64,000 nt of DNA from Blattabacterium cuenoti (GTDB lineage: Bacteria > Bacteroidota > Bacteroidia > Flavobacteriales > Blattabacteriaceae): NCBI RefSeq assembly GCF_014252115.1, contig NZ_CP059211.1, positions 567,802 to 631,801 of the forward strand. Direction: 5' to 3'. Position 1 is the stretch's first letter, and each line of letters begins with the position of its first letter. The translations under genes were made by a program, and so were the position numbers. This document shows, one piece after another, positions 1 to 10,973 of this stretch. The notes under the pieces were generated by a model that searched no databases, was not told where the DNA came from, and was given only the letters and a program-made list of their open reading frames with translations.

Positions 1-255
1 AGCAATAATTCCATATTGAGCACAAGGATCTAATTTTCGTCTTTCTTTTTTATTGAAAAAAAAATTTGGATCATAATTTTTTAATTCACAAGCAAATTTA
101 GTCTTATATTTTTTAGTATCGAAATAAGTAATAGGACCACAACCGTTTTTTCCAGTTATAAGAGAATCCCAATATTTTTCTACAGTGTTTCCTATAGGAG
201 TGATAGAACCAATTCCAGTAATCACTACTTTTTTGATTTCTACATGTTCATACAT
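1..255 (-). CDS. fabF: 3-oxoacyl-ACP synthase II (KAS II), N-terminal part, cut by window edge
   Basis: FabF condenses malonyl-ACP with a growing acyl-ACP in fatty-acid elongation in the cytoplasm. Only the first 85 codons are here, from an ATG at 255 on the minus strand; the rest lies to the left of the window. The translation has the family start, VVITGIGSITPIGN, followed by YWDSLITGKNGCGPIT and FDTKKYKTKFACEL, typical of the KAS II thiolase fold. The catalytic Cys-His-His residues lie outside the window. It sits 17 bp downstream of acpP on the same strand, the usual acpP-fabF operon that couples carrier and condensing enzyme. No frameshift is seen in this part. Confidence 0.93.
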   Translation of the reverse strand, partial: MYEHVEIKKVVITGIGSITPIGNTVEKYWDSLITGKNGCGPITYFDTKKYKTKFACELKNYDPNFFFNKKERRKLDPCAQYGIIA

Positions 256-272
256 AAAAAATATTTATCTAA

Positions 273-536
273 TCAGTTTTTTTTCTTATTTACATTTTTT
301 TCCATCAAAATATTTTCAATAGCCCGCACGGCTTCACCTACTGTTGTTATTTTTTCAGCTATTTCGTCAGAAATATTTATGTTAAATTCTTTCTCGAATT
401 CCATAATAAGTTCTACTATATCTAGTGAATCTGCTCCTAAATCATTTGTAAAACTAGCAGTAGGAGTAACTTCATTTTCTTCTACGCTTAATTTTTCTAC
501 AATAAGAGCATTGATTTTAGACGCAATATCAGACAT
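273..536 (-). CDS. acpP: Acyl carrier protein
   Basis: Small acidic carrier of acyl chains as thioesters on 4'-phosphopantetheine. The 87-residue product has the carrier-protein signature [11 protein letters not shown], in which Ser37 of DSL is the phosphopantetheine site. The N-terminus ([15 protein letters not shown]) forms helix I. The last ~10 residues are a lysine- and asparagine-rich tail beyond the usual ~78-residue length. It is first in an acpP-fabF operon. The intergenic region with divergent pckA (537-621) probably holds both promoters. Confidence 0.95.
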   Translation of the reverse strand: MSDIASKINALIVEKLSVEENEVTPTASFTNDLGADSLDIVELIMEFEKEFNINISDEIAEKITTVGEAVRAIENILMEKNVNKKKN

Positions 537-587
537 GTATTATAATTTTTTATAATACAAAATTAGTAAACTTTTGTAAATCATATA

Positions 588-595
588 TAAATTTG
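588..595 (+). promoter_or_regulatory. Possible Bacteroidetes-type -7 element upstream of pckA
   Basis: TAAATTTG matches the Bacteroidetes -7 consensus TAnnTTTG and lies 26 bp before the pckA ATG. No good -33 TTTG is seen at the usual distance: the nearest TTTG ends at 576, too close. This is a half-match in AT-rich DNA and could be chance. Confidence 0.3.
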
Positions 596-621
596 TTTCA
601 CGTATAAATAGTAAATGACAT

Positions 622-2199
622 ATGACTTCTTTTTCTCTAGAAAATTATGGAATATTGAATTCTTCATATAATTGGCAACTAACTCCTTACGAGTTACAAA
701 AAATCATTGTTCAAAAAAAAATGGGTTTTGAAACAAAATCAGGTGCTTTAGCTATAACAACAGGTTTTTTTACCGGAAGATCTCCAGAAGATAGATTTAT
801 TGTAAAAGATAGCATTACAGAACAAAAAGTTTGGTGGGATGAAAAATTTAATCAATCTTTTGATACAGAAAAATTTAATGATTTATATCAAAAAGTAGTA
901 CAATATTTATCTGGAAAAACTTTGTATATCCGGGATGGATACCTTTGTTCCGATAAACGTTATCAATTAAATGTTCGTTCTATTAGTGAGTATCCATGGT
1001 CTGATCTATTTATTCATAATTTATTTTTAAGATTTTCAAACTTGAAAATAATTTCACCAGATTGGTTATTGTTTTGTGTTCCAGGATTTCAAGCAAATCC
1101 CATAGAAGATGGTACACGAAATAAAAACTTTTCTATATTAAATTTTTCCAAAAAAATAATCTTGATTGGAGGATCAGGATATACAGGAGAAATTAAAAAA
1201 TCTATATTTTCTGTTTTAAATTTTATACTTCCTATATACAAAAATGTTTTTCCTATGCATTGTGCTGCAAATGTGGGGAAATGTAATAAAGATACAGCTC
1301 TTTTTTTTGGTTTATCGGGAACAGGAAAAACTACTATTTCTAATGATGTAAATAGAAATTTGATTGGAGATGATGAACACGGATGGACTTATGATGATAT
1401 TATATTTAATTTTGAAGGAGGATGTTATGCTAAAATATTGGGTATTTCTCAAAAAAATGAACCTATGATTTATCATGCTATAAGAAAGGGTGCTATGTTG
1501 GAGAATGTAATTTTTGACAAAAAAACTAGAGAAGTAGATTTTTTAAACGACACCATTACTCAAAATATGAGGATAAGCTATCCTATTTATTTTATAAAAA
1601 ATATCGAAAAAAAACTATTGTCTTCCAATATAAAAAATATTTTTTTTCTAACATATGACGCTTTTGGAGTTTTACCTCCTATATCTAAACTTAATAGAGC
1701 ACAATCTTATTACTATTTTTTATTAGGATATACATCTAAAGTAGCTGGTACTGAACTAAATATTAAAAATCCAAAAGCTACTTTTTCTTCTTGTTTCGGA
1801 GCTCCGTTTATGCCCTTGCATCCTGTTAAATATACAAAAATGTTAATGAAAAAATTAGATAATACTCAAATCAATGTTTGGATGATTAATACTGGATTAA
1901 TATCGGAAAGAACCGGATGTAGGATTAAATTAGATGATACACGTAAAATTGTACAAAATGCTTTAAATGGTATTTTATCAGAAGTTCCTTATGAAAAATA
2001 TCCTATTTTTAATTTTCAAATTCCAAAATATTGTCCCGGTGTATTTTCTAATATTTTGAATCCAAAAAACTTATGGAAAAATAAAAAAATATATCAAGAT
2101 CAAATTAAAATACTTGCTAAAAAATTTATTCAGCATTTTAATATATATAGACAATATACAGATGAAAATATTTCGTCAGGAGAACCTATTTTGGAATAA
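622..2199 (+). CDS. pckA: Phosphoenolpyruvate carboxykinase (ATP)
   Basis: Interconverts oxaloacetate + ATP with phosphoenolpyruvate + CO2 + ADP in the cytoplasm. In an amino-acid-fed endosymbiont it links TCA intermediates to sugar-phosphate and aromatic precursors. The 525-residue length is normal for the ATP-dependent family. The kinase-1a P-loop GLSGTGKT begins near residue 230 and the metal/nucleotide motif IGDDEHGW near residue 248. The N-terminal substrate region GFFTGRSPEDRFIV and the later FSSCFGAPFMPL motif are also present. It stands alone between divergent acpP and convergent ribE. An ATG at 615 is out of frame, so 622 is the start. Confidence 0.96.
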   Translation: MTSFSLENYGILNSSYNWQLTPYELQKIIVQKKMGFETKSGALAITTGFFTGRSPEDRFIVKDSITEQKVWWDEKFNQSFDTEKFNDLYQKVVQYLSGKTLYIRDGYLCSDKRYQLNVRSISEYPWSDLFIHNLFLRFSNLKIISPDWLLFCVPGFQANPIEDGTRNKNFSILNFSKKIILIGGSGYTGEIKKSIFSVLNFILPIYKNVFPMHCAANVGKCNKDTALFFGLSGTGKTTISNDVNRNLIGDDEHGWTYDDIIFNFEGGCYAKILGISQKNEPMIYHAIRKGAMLENVIFDKKTREVDFLNDTITQNMRISYPIYFIKNIEKKLLSSNIKNIFFLTYDAFGVLPPISKLNRAQSYYYFLLGYTSKVAGTELNIKNPKATFSSCFGAPFMPLHPVKYTKMLMKKLDNTQINVWMINTGLISERTGCRIKLDDTRKIVQNALNGILSEVPYEKYPIFNFQIPKYCPGVFSNILNPKNLWKNKKIYQDQIKILAKKFIQHFNIYRQYTDENISSGEPILE

Positions 2200-2210
2200 A
2201 TGTTATATCT

Positions 2211-2816
2211 TCACTTCATTTTATATTGTTGTATAAATTTATTAATATATTTTCCTAGAATATCAAATTCTACATTAACAATATCACCAATTTTCATCAA
2301 ATGATAATTTGTTTTTTTATAAGTATAAGGAAGAATGGAAGCATTAAATATATATTGATTACATGTTATAACAGTCAAACTTACTCCATTAATAGCGATA
2401 GATCCTTTTTTTACAACTAGAGAATCCAATTTTTTTTTGGATTTAAAAAAGAATAAATAGCTTCCGTTTCTATTTTCAATATTAATAATTTTAGCAGTTG
2501 TATCTACATGTCCTTGAACAATATGTCCATTCAACCTTTCATGTAACATAATTCCTCTTTCTAAATTTACTTCATCTTTAATTTTTAAAAAATTTAAGTT
2601 AGTACATAATAAAGTTTCTTCAGAAACAATAACTGAATAAGTTTTTTGATTTTCATTGATGTTCATAATACTTAAACATATTCCATCATGACAAATACTT
2701 TGATTAATTTTTATTTTTTTTTTTAAAAATGGATTACTAAAAATTATACGAAGATTGTTTTTTTCACGATTTAATTGATACACTTTTGTAGTACATTCTA
2801 TGATTCCAGTAAACAT
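2211..2816 (-). CDS. ribE: Riboflavin synthase, alpha chain
   Basis: Catalyses dismutation of two 6,7-dimethyl-8-ribityllumazine molecules to riboflavin, the last step of vitamin B2 synthesis. The start is placed at the ATG giving the family N-terminus MFTGIIE (201 residues); an in-frame ATG at 2843 would add nine residues without homology. Two tandem lumazine-binding barrels are visible. The first ends with GIMLHERLNGHIVQGHVD near the middle, and the second has KGSIAINGVSLTV and ILPYTYKKTN. It is convergent with pckA, 11 bp away. ribF, the next enzyme towards FMN/FAD, is at 5740. Confidence 0.93.
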   Translation of the reverse strand: MFTGIIECTTKVYQLNREKNNLRIIFSNPFLKKKIKINQSICHDGICLSIMNINENQKTYSVIVSEETLLCTNLNFLKIKDEVNLERGIMLHERLNGHIVQGHVDTTAKIINIENRNGSYLFFFKSKKKLDSLVVKKGSIAINGVSLTVITCNQYIFNASILPYTYKKTNYHLMKIGDIVNVEFDILGKYINKFIQQYKMK

Positions 2817-2870
2817 TGATGAATAATTTATAATTTTTTTCAAATTAATTAAATATTGTATTTTATATTA

Positions 2871-3899
2871 ATGAATCATAAAAAAAGAAAAATTAAAGTG
2901 GGGTTTACCACAGGAGATATTAATGGAATAGGATTAGAGGTTTTTTTAAAAGTATGTTGCAAAAAAAAACTGTTAGATTTTTTTACTCCAATATTATTTG
3001 GATCTACCAATCTATGTTTTTACTACAAAAAAATTTTTAATATGGAAATTAATAATATACGAGAAATAAAAAATTTTAAAGAAATTATTGATTACAAAAT
3101 CAATGTATTCAATATATGGAAAGAAAATATTAAATTTGAATCTATAAAAATCAACCATCCTGAATCAGGAAAATACCCCATGTTATCTTTAAAGAAAGCT
3201 GTGAAAGCTTTAAAAGAAGGTAAAGTAGATGTACTTGTAACAGCTCCAGTTAATAAAAAACATATGAATTTTAAAAATTTTTCATTTTTTGGTCATACTG
3301 AATATTTACAAAATATATTAGAGGGAGAATCCTTAATGTTAATGATTCACGATATTTTAAAAATTGCAACAGTAACTAACCACATACCTTTAAAAAAGGT
3401 TAGTTCAGAATTAAATATCAAAAAAATAATGAAATCGATTAAAATTTTACGTCAGTCTCTCATCATTGATTTTTATATAGAAAAACCAAAAATTGCTGTT
3501 TTGAGTTGTAATCCACATTCAGGTGATAATGGATTAATAGGAAATGAAGAAAAAATAAAAATTAAACCAGCTATTGATAATTTATTTCAAAAAAAAGGAT
3601 GGTTAATTTTTGGTCCTTATTCTTCAGATAGTTTTTTTGGAAATCATAATTATCGAAATTTTGATGCTGTTCTAGCTATGTATCATGATCAAGGATTAAT
3701 ACCTTTCAAAACTTTAACTTTTAATCAAGGAGTAAATTTTACAGCTGGTCTTTCTCATATACGAACATCTCCTGATCATGGAGTTGCCTATGATATAGCT
3801 AAAAAAGGAATCGCCAATGAAAAATCATTTGAAGAGGCTATTTTTAATGCTATAAAAATATTCAAAAATAGAAAAGAATATATGAAGTTTAGTTCATAG
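2871..3899 (+). CDS. pdxA: 4-hydroxythreonine-4-phosphate dehydrogenase
   Basis: Oxidises 4-phosphohydroxy-L-threonine; PdxJ then condenses the product with deoxyxylulose 5-phosphate to give pyridoxine 5'-phosphate. The 342-residue protein has the PdxA start KVGFTTGDINGIGLEVFLK, a metal-binding FFGHTEYL, VTNHIPLKKV, LSCNPHSGDNGLIG, and a C-terminal MYHDQGLIPFKTL with further metal ligands. I chose the ATG at 2871; an in-frame TTG at 2856 would add five unlikely residues. pdxH and pdxJ are also in this window, so the DXP-dependent B6 route is largely present. No frameshift is seen. Confidence 0.95.
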   Translation: MNHKKRKIKVGFTTGDINGIGLEVFLKVCCKKKLLDFFTPILFGSTNLCFYYKKIFNMEINNIREIKNFKEIIDYKINVFNIWKENIKFESIKINHPESGKYPMLSLKKAVKALKEGKVDVLVTAPVNKKHMNFKNFSFFGHTEYLQNILEGESLMLMIHDILKIATVTNHIPLKKVSSELNIKKIMKSIKILRQSLIIDFYIEKPKIAVLSCNPHSGDNGLIGNEEKIKIKPAIDNLFQKKGWLIFGPYSSDSFFGNHNYRNFDAVLAMYHDQGLIPFKTLTFNQGVNFTAGLSHIRTSPDHGVAYDIAKKGIANEKSFEEAIFNAIKIFKNRKEYMKFSS

Positions 3900-3902
3900 A
3901 AG

Positions 3903-4136
3903 TTATGTTATTATAATAACCATGTTTTTATTTACTCTTAAAATACCACCTTCTATTTTAATTTCCTTTTTTTTATCCTTTTTTAGTTCTAATTTCAGAA
4001 TCCCATTTTTTAATATAGAAATAAATGGAGCATGATTTTTTAATATTTGAAAGTACCCCTGATATCCAGGGGCTATAACAGATATAACACTTCCTTGATA
4101 AAAAATTTTATAATATCTAAAAATTTTGATTTCCAT
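3903..4136 (-). CDS. atpC: F1 ATP synthase epsilon subunit
   Basis: Epsilon is part of the F1 central stalk and couples rotation to catalysis. The 77-residue product covers only the N-terminal beta-sandwich (VISVIAPGYQGYFQILKNHAP, ending IEGGILRVNKNMVIII); the C-terminal helical hairpin of ~130-residue homologues is absent. Short epsilon subunits occur in Bacteroidetes, so this is probably a lineage trait. The start is the ATG at 4136 (MEIKIF). An upstream in-frame ATG at 4172 would overlap atpD and adds no conserved sequence. It follows atpD by 13 bp. Confidence 0.9.
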   Translation of the reverse strand: MEIKIFRYYKIFYQGSVISVIAPGYQGYFQILKNHAPFISILKNGILKLELKKDKKKEIKIEGGILRVNKNMVIIIT

Positions 4137-4149
4137 AAAAACCACAAAT

Positions 4150-5670
<1,521 letters not shown>

Positions 5671-5739
5671 TTATATAAAAACTATATTATTATATTTGTA
5701 ATAAATGTATAGAAATGTATAGAGAAAAAAAAGGAAATT

Positions 5740-6678
5740 TTGAAAATTCATTCATTGATTGATAAATTTTCTTCTTTTTATCCATGTGTGTTTACACTTG
5801 GTATTTTCGATGGAGTTCATATAGGTCATCAAAAAATTATTAAAAATTTAATTTTTAGATCTAAAACGAGATATTCTTCCGTACTACTTACTTTTTATCC
5901 ACACCCAAAAGATGTATTGTCTTCTGATAAGAATTTTTTTTATTTAAATACTCTTACTGAAAGAATATATAATTTGGAAAAAACAGGAATAGAACATTTG
6001 ATTATTCATCCTTTCACTCTTAGTTTTTCAAGAATAAAAACAAAAGATTTTTTAAAGAAAATTTTACATCCTAAATATAAAATTAGAAAGATCATTACTG
6101 GATATGATTCCCATATTGGAAAAAATAGAGATAATTATTATGAAGAAGTAAAAAAAATATCTCATCTTTATGGAGTTAAGGTTTATAAAGTTAGTCCTTA
6201 CAAATTGAAAAAAAAAGTAATTAGTTCTACTCATATACGTGAATCTCTTTTATTAGGAAATATAGAATGGGCAAATAAAGCTTTAGGATACTTTTATACA
6301 TTGTCTGGTAACGTTATACAAGGAAAAGGGATAGGAAAAAAAATCAATTTTCCTACTGCAAATCTACAAGTAGATTCTAAAAAATTGATTCCTAAAAAAG
6401 GTGTTTATGCAGTCAAAATTAATTATTTGTATAAAATATATTTAGGAATGTTAAATATTGGTATAAACCCTACAGTAGAGAAAGAAAATAAAAAAGTAAA
6501 AATAGAAGTACATATATTCGATTTTTTTGAAAATATATATGGAAAAAAAATAGACATTTTAATGATTTGTATAATACGTGAAGAAAAAAAATTTAACTCC
6601 ATACAAGAATTGAAAAAACAAATAAGTGTGGACAAAATAAATATTCAAAAATTTTTTTCTCGTGAAAAAAAAAATTGA
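5740..6678 (+). CDS. ribF: Bifunctional riboflavin kinase / FAD synthetase
   Basis: Phosphorylates riboflavin to FMN and adenylates FMN to FAD. The 312-residue product has the N-terminal nucleotidyltransferase motif GIFDGVHIGH at residues 21-30, then the C-terminal riboflavin-kinase domain starting around residue 190 with GKGIGKKINFPTANL and GINPTVE. The start is a TTG at 5740: no ATG or GTG lies between it and the upstream in-frame TAG, and an AGGA sits 5 bp before it. The 3' end overlaps the next gene by 17 nt. The N-terminus starts right at the conserved domain, which supports the TTG call. Confidence 0.92.
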   Translation: MKIHSLIDKFSSFYPCVFTLGIFDGVHIGHQKIIKNLIFRSKTRYSSVLLTFYPHPKDVLSSDKNFFYLNTLTERIYNLEKTGIEHLIIHPFTLSFSRIKTKDFLKKILHPKYKIRKIITGYDSHIGKNRDNYYEEVKKISHLYGVKVYKVSPYKLKKKVISSTHIRESLLLGNIEWANKALGYFYTLSGNVIQGKGIGKKINFPTANLQVDSKKLIPKKGVYAVKINYLYKIYLGMLNIGINPTVEKENKKVKIEVHIFDFFENIYGKKIDILMICIIREEKKFNSIQELKKQISVDKINIQKFFSREKKN

Positions 6679-9325
6679 TAAAATTCTTAATTTTTTTTTA
6701 GAAAACTCTAACTCAAAAATTTTTTTCATATCAAAAAATTCTGAAATTATAGAATATATTAAAAATAAATACAGTTCAAAATTTTCTTCAAAAACTAAAT
6801 TTTTTACAATAGAAAAATTTTTTGAAAATATCTCCGGACTTAGACTTTTAGATAACCATTTAATCTTACTTTATTTTTTCTCTTTTTTAAAAAAAAATGA
6901 TTTTACAGAAAAAAATTTTCAGGATTTTTTTAATTGGGGTCTTGAAATATTGCATGATTTTGAAAATATAGATTTTAATATGATAAATGTTGAAAATTTT
7001 TTTTATTCCATTATTTCAACAGAAAAAATAAATAAATGGAATTTTGATCTTTTAAAACAAAAAAAAAACTTTTTTTGGGAAAAAATACATAAGTATTATT
7101 ATATTTTACAATCTCAACTATTTAAAAGAGGAATTGCTTATCATGGCATGCTTTTCAGAGCAGGAATTTCTCGTCTAGATTCTTTTATAAATAAAAATTT
7201 AGACACAAAACTTGTATTATTTCTTGTCGATTATGTTGCATTTAGTGAATGCGAAAAAGTTTTAATTCAAAAAATTATTCAACAAGGATTAGTTTATGAT
7301 CTATGTGAAAAAAACGTTTCAATTTCAAACATAGATTTAGAATATTTTAATAAAAAAAAGATTTTGAAAAAAAATTTACAATATGATAATTTAAAAATTA
7401 TTGGTGTTTCGAAAGAAATAGAGCAAATAAAAATTGTGGAAAATATCATATATAAATTAATAAAGAAAAATCAAAAACTTAACAAAATACTTTTAATGCC
7501 AGGAGATAAATATCTGACTACTCCATTAGTATATTCTATAAAAAAAAAATTAGGAATTAAAATATCTTTCAATTTTAATTATCCATTAAATGATATTCCC
7601 ATTTATTATACTTTTTATTCTATATTACAGTTATTATTAAATAAAAATAAATTTAAAAAATTCACTAAAAAAGATGTTATAAATGTATTATCTAATGGGT
7701 ACATTCAAAAATTTTTTTTGAAAAAAAATTCAATTTTAAAAAAATTAGAAACAGAAAATAATTCCGATTTTCTTTGTGAAGATATAATCAAAAAATATTT
7801 ATATAAAAACGATTTATGGGGAATTTTTAAAATTCCAACTAATAATATCAAAATAATCCTTATAAGTCTTATTAGTTTTATTACAAAATTGAAAAATTTT
7901 CTTATTACAAATATTAAAAAACATTTTTTGGAATTAAAATTTATTTCTAAACTAGAAGTTTATATACAAAAGTTAAGAATAATAGCTAGAAAAACTAAAA
8001 ATTTATCTATAGGAATTCATGATGTATTTAATATATACGAACAATTTACTAATACAGAAAACATACGATACATACGTAAAAGTAGAAAAGGTTTATACGT
8101 AACAGGTTTTATGGATAGTTTTATAGAAGATTTTGATATTGTAATTATCACTTCTTTTAATGAAGGAAATATTCCTCCAAACTATTATAGTAATAAAAAG
8201 AGCTCCTTCATTCCCTTTGATATACATAAAAAATTACAAATCAATAATAATAATGAGGATTTTTATTTTCATCATTTAATAAAAATCATTCAATTTTCGA
8301 AACAAACATATCTAATATATAAAAATCAACCAGATGAAATTAATTCTGGAGAAAAAAGTCGTTTTATTCATAGAATAGAAATAATTTCTAAAATTTCAAA
8401 AAAAAAAATAAATAAACCATTATTTCCTATAATAAACTCAAAAAGAGTTCCTATTATAATAAATAAAACGAAATCTATAATTCATTGTTTACATGAATTA
8501 ATGCATAAAGGTTTATCTCCCTCTTCTATTCATTTATACAATTATAATCCTCTTCTATTCTATTATAAAAAAATACTTAAGTTAAATGATCCAGAAACAA
8601 TATCCGATAAAAAAAAAATAGGAAAAATTATCCATCAAGTATTAAAAATTTTATATGATCCTATAAAAAACAGTTGGATTACTATTGATTCTATTCATCA
8701 AATGAAAAAAAAGTATGAATTTATTATAAAAAAAATTCTTTTAGACGAAAGAGAAATTACTGAAGGTAATAGTATGTTTTTTTATTTTATCATAAAAAAT
8801 TACATAGATAATTTCATTTCATGGGATAAAAAATTTATTGTAAACGGACATAAAATTTTTCTAAAAAAAATAGAATACAAAGTATCTTCTATATTAAATA
8901 TAGGATCAAAACAGGTAAATATACATGGAATTATAGATAGAATAGATGAATATGACGGGGAAACTCGTATTCTCGATTATAAAATAGGATTCTCAAAAAA
9001 TAAAGAAATTAACATTTCTTTTAAAAATATTGAAAATATTTTTTATGATACAAATTATGCAAAAACTATGCAATTACTTATTTATGCCTATTTATGGTTT
9101 CAATCTTCAATATTGAAAAAAAATAAAAAAAAACCTCTTATCATAGGAATTATTTCACCAAAAATGAATGGAGACATATCACAAATTCCTATAAATATTT
9201 TTTATAATTCTCAAAAAAAAAATATAACATATACAGATTATGAATCTGTCATTTTACCATTTCTGATGAAAAGAATTTCAGATATATTAGATCCCAAAAT
9301 TCCAATTATAGAAAAGATTTATTGA
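6662..9325 (+). CDS. AddB/RecB-like PD-(D/E)XK exonuclease family protein
   Basis: An 887-residue protein resembling the AddB-type subunit of Bacteroidetes recombination nucleases. The C-terminal third has the nuclease signature: IIDRID with Asp759, then ILDYKIG with Asp772 and Lys774, as in RecB-family exonuclease domains. The N-terminal part is lysine-, asparagine- and phenylalanine-rich and shows no clear Walker A, as expected for the inactivated-helicase partner AddB. The start is a GTG at 6662 inside the end of ribF (17-nt overlap). No AddA-like helicase is in the window, so whether the complex is functional cannot be judged. The long reading frame, in DNA full of A/T homopolymers, argues for selection. 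Confidence 0.75.
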   Translation: MKKKIDKILNFFLENSNSKIFFISKNSEIIEYIKNKYSSKFSSKTKFFTIEKFFENISGLRLLDNHLILLYFFSFLKKNDFTEKNFQDFFNWGLEILHDFENIDFNMINVENFFYSIISTEKINKWNFDLLKQKKNFFWEKIHKYYYILQSQLFKRGIAYHGMLFRAGISRLDSFINKNLDTKLVLFLVDYVAFSECEKVLIQKIIQQGLVYDLCEKNVSISNIDLEYFNKKKILKKNLQYDNLKIIGVSKEIEQIKIVENIIYKLIKKNQKLNKILLMPGDKYLTTPLVYSIKKKLGIKISFNFNYPLNDIPIYYTFYSILQLLLNKNKFKKFTKKDVINVLSNGYIQKFFLKKNSILKKLETENNSDFLCEDIIKKYLYKNDLWGIFKIPTNNIKIILISLISFITKLKNFLITNIKKHFLELKFISKLEVYIQKLRIIARKTKNLSIGIHDVFNIYEQFTNTENIRYIRKSRKGLYVTGFMDSFIEDFDIVIITSFNEGNIPPNYYSNKKSSFIPFDIHKKLQINNNNEDFYFHHLIKIIQFSKQTYLIYKNQPDEINSGEKSRFIHRIEIISKISKKKINKPLFPIINSKRVPIIINKTKSIIHCLHELMHKGLSPSSIHLYNYNPLLFYYKKILKLNDPETISDKKKIGKIIHQVLKILYDPIKNSWITIDSIHQMKKKYEFIIKKILLDEREITEGNSMFFYFIIKNYIDNFISWDKKFIVNGHKIFLKKIEYKVSSILNIGSKQVNIHGIIDRIDEYDGETRILDYKIGFSKNKEINISFKNIENIFYDTNYAKTMQLLIYAYLWFQSSILKKNKKKPLIIGIISPKMNGDISQIPINIFYNSQKKNITYTDYESVILPFLMKRISDILDPKIPIIEKIY

Positions 9326-10377
9326 TATAAAATATATTTTTCTATATAATCACCTACTTCTTCAGTAGTAGAAGATAATTTATAATCAATAATATCTGGT
9401 GTACATATTTTTTTTTCAATAGAATTTTGAACAGCTTTTTCCAAATGATTTTTTTCTTTATACATTCCAAAATGTTCTAACATCATAGATGCCGAAAGAA
9501 TACATCCTATTGGATTTGCGATATTTTTTCCTTTTGCTTGAGGATAAGATCCATGTATAGGTTCAAACATTATTTTATCCCCTCCTGTAGAAGCCGAAGG
9601 AAGTAAACCTAAAGAACCTGTTAATACGCTTGATTCATCTGAAAGAATATCTCCAAACATATTATCTGTTAAAATAATATCAAATTTTTTAGGATTCATA
9701 ATGATTTGCATGGATGCATTATCTATATACAAAAAATCTAAACATATATCTGGATAATCTAACGATATTTCTTTAATGACCTCTCTCCACAACCTAGAAG
9801 TTTCTAATACATTAGCTTTATCTACCAATGTTACTTTTTTTTTACGAGAAAAAGCAGCTTTAAAAGCCTTTTCTCCAATTCTTTCAATTTCTTTTTTAGA
9901 ATAAACACAATGATCGTAAGCTTTATTACCATTTTTACAACGACCTTTTTTTCCAAAATAAATCCCTCCTGTTAATTCACGATATATAATAAAATTGACT
10001 TCCTTTAATAATTCCTTTTTTATAGGAGACTTATCTAGTTTAGGAAAAACTATTATAGGACGAATATTACAATATAAATTCATTTTTTTCCTTAGTTTTA
10101 ACAATCCATCTTCAGGTCTCATACCTATTGGATTGTGATCGTATTTAGGATCTCCTATGCTGCCAAATAAAACAGCATCTGACTTCAAACAATGATCTAT
10201 AGTTTCTTCTGGCATAGGATCGCTAAATTTCTCTATAGCTTTAGATCCGGCTAAAATATTCTTATAACGAAAGTCATGACCATATTTTATGGATATAGAA
10301 TTTAAAACTTTAATAGTTTGTCTAATAACCTCAGGCCCTATTCCATCTCCTTCTATTACAGAAATATTTTTTATCAT
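9319..10377 (-). CDS. leuB: 3-isopropylmalate dehydrogenase
   Basis: Oxidatively decarboxylates 3-isopropylmalate to 2-oxoisocaproate with NAD+, the third specific step of leucine synthesis. The 352-residue length is normal. Family motifs are [11 protein letters not shown] at the N-terminus, [17 protein letters not shown] (arginine substrate contacts), [10 protein letters not shown], the metal-binding region [10 protein letters not shown], and [19 protein letters not shown] near the C-terminus. Last gene of leuACDB: its ATG overlaps the leuD stop (ATGA). The 3' end overlaps the convergent AddB-like gene by 7 nt. Confidence 0.96.
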   Translation of the reverse strand: MIKNISVIEGDGIGPEVIRQTIKVLNSISIKYGHDFRYKNILAGSKAIEKFSDPMPEETIDHCLKSDAVLFGSIGDPKYDHNPIGMRPEDGLLKLRKKMNLYCNIRPIIVFPKLDKSPIKKELLKEVNFIIYRELTGGIYFGKKGRCKNGNKAYDHCVYSKKEIERIGEKAFKAAFSRKKKVTLVDKANVLETSRLWREVIKEISLDYPDICLDFLYIDNASMQIIMNPKKFDIILTDNMFGDILSDESSVLTGSLGLLPSASTGGDKIMFEPIHGSYPQAKGKNIANPIGCILSASMMLEHFGMYKEKNHLEKAVQNSIEKKICTPDIIDYKLSSTTEEVGDYIEKYILYQ

Positions 10378-10973
10378 ATTAAAAAAAAATTTCTATTTTT
10401 TTCAAAATTTTCTACATCATTTTTAATAGAGATTAAAAAATCTATGTCATCATAACCATTTATAAAACAATTTTTTTTATATGGATGTATATAAAATTTA
10501 TAAAATTCTCCTGTCTTTAAAATTGTTATTTTTTGATAAATTAAATCGATTTTTATTTTAACTTTTGGATTTATTTCAACTGTATTAAATAATTTTTTTA
10601 AAAAATATTCGGATACTTCTACAGTTAGTAATCCATTATTTAATGCATTTTCTCTAAAAATATCAGCAAAAAAACTAGATATTATCACTCTAAATCCATA
10701 ATCAAAAAGAGCCCATGCAGCATGTTCACGGCTAGATCCGCATCCAAAATTTCTTCCGGATAAAAGTATCTTTCCATTAAAATTAGGGTTATTTAATATA
10801 AAATTTTTATTTAATGATCCATTTTTGTGATAACGCCAATCCATAAAAAGATTTTTTCCACATTCTTTACGTTCAGTTTCTTTTAAAAAACGGGCAGGTA
10901 TAATTTGATCCGTATCTACATCCTCTATAGACAATGGAACAACTTGGCTAAGTAACGTTGTAAATTTTTTCAT
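10374..10973 (-). CDS. leuD: 3-isopropylmalate dehydratase, small subunit
   Basis: Swivelling-domain subunit of isopropylmalate isomerase, working with LeuC. The ~199-residue product has [19 protein letters not shown], then [20 protein letters not shown], the family signature around the active-site serine. The start is placed at the ATG giving MKKFTTL. ATGs at 10979 and 11009 are also in frame, but the longest form would overlap leuC by 62 nt and adds nothing conserved. With the chosen start the gene still overlaps the leuC 3' end by 26 nt, and its stop overlaps the leuB ATG, so translation is probably coupled along leuC-leuD-leuB. Confidence 0.93.
   Translation of the reverse strand: MKKFTTLLSQVVPLSIEDVDTDQIIPARFLKETERKECGKNLFMDWRYHKNGSLNKNFILNNPNFNGKILLSGRNFGCGSSREHAAWALFDYGFRVIISSFFADIFRENALNNGLLTVEVSEYFLKKLFNTVEINPKVKIKIDLIYQKITILKTGEFYKFYIHPYKKNCFINGYDDIDFLISIKNDVENFEKNRNFFLI

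Noticed and set aside
244..555. 103-residue ORF opposite acpP
   Set aside because: Covers acpP on the other strand; acpP has an unmistakable family motif.
2856..2870. TTG start for pdxA
   Set aside because: ATG at 2871 gives the normal N-terminus.
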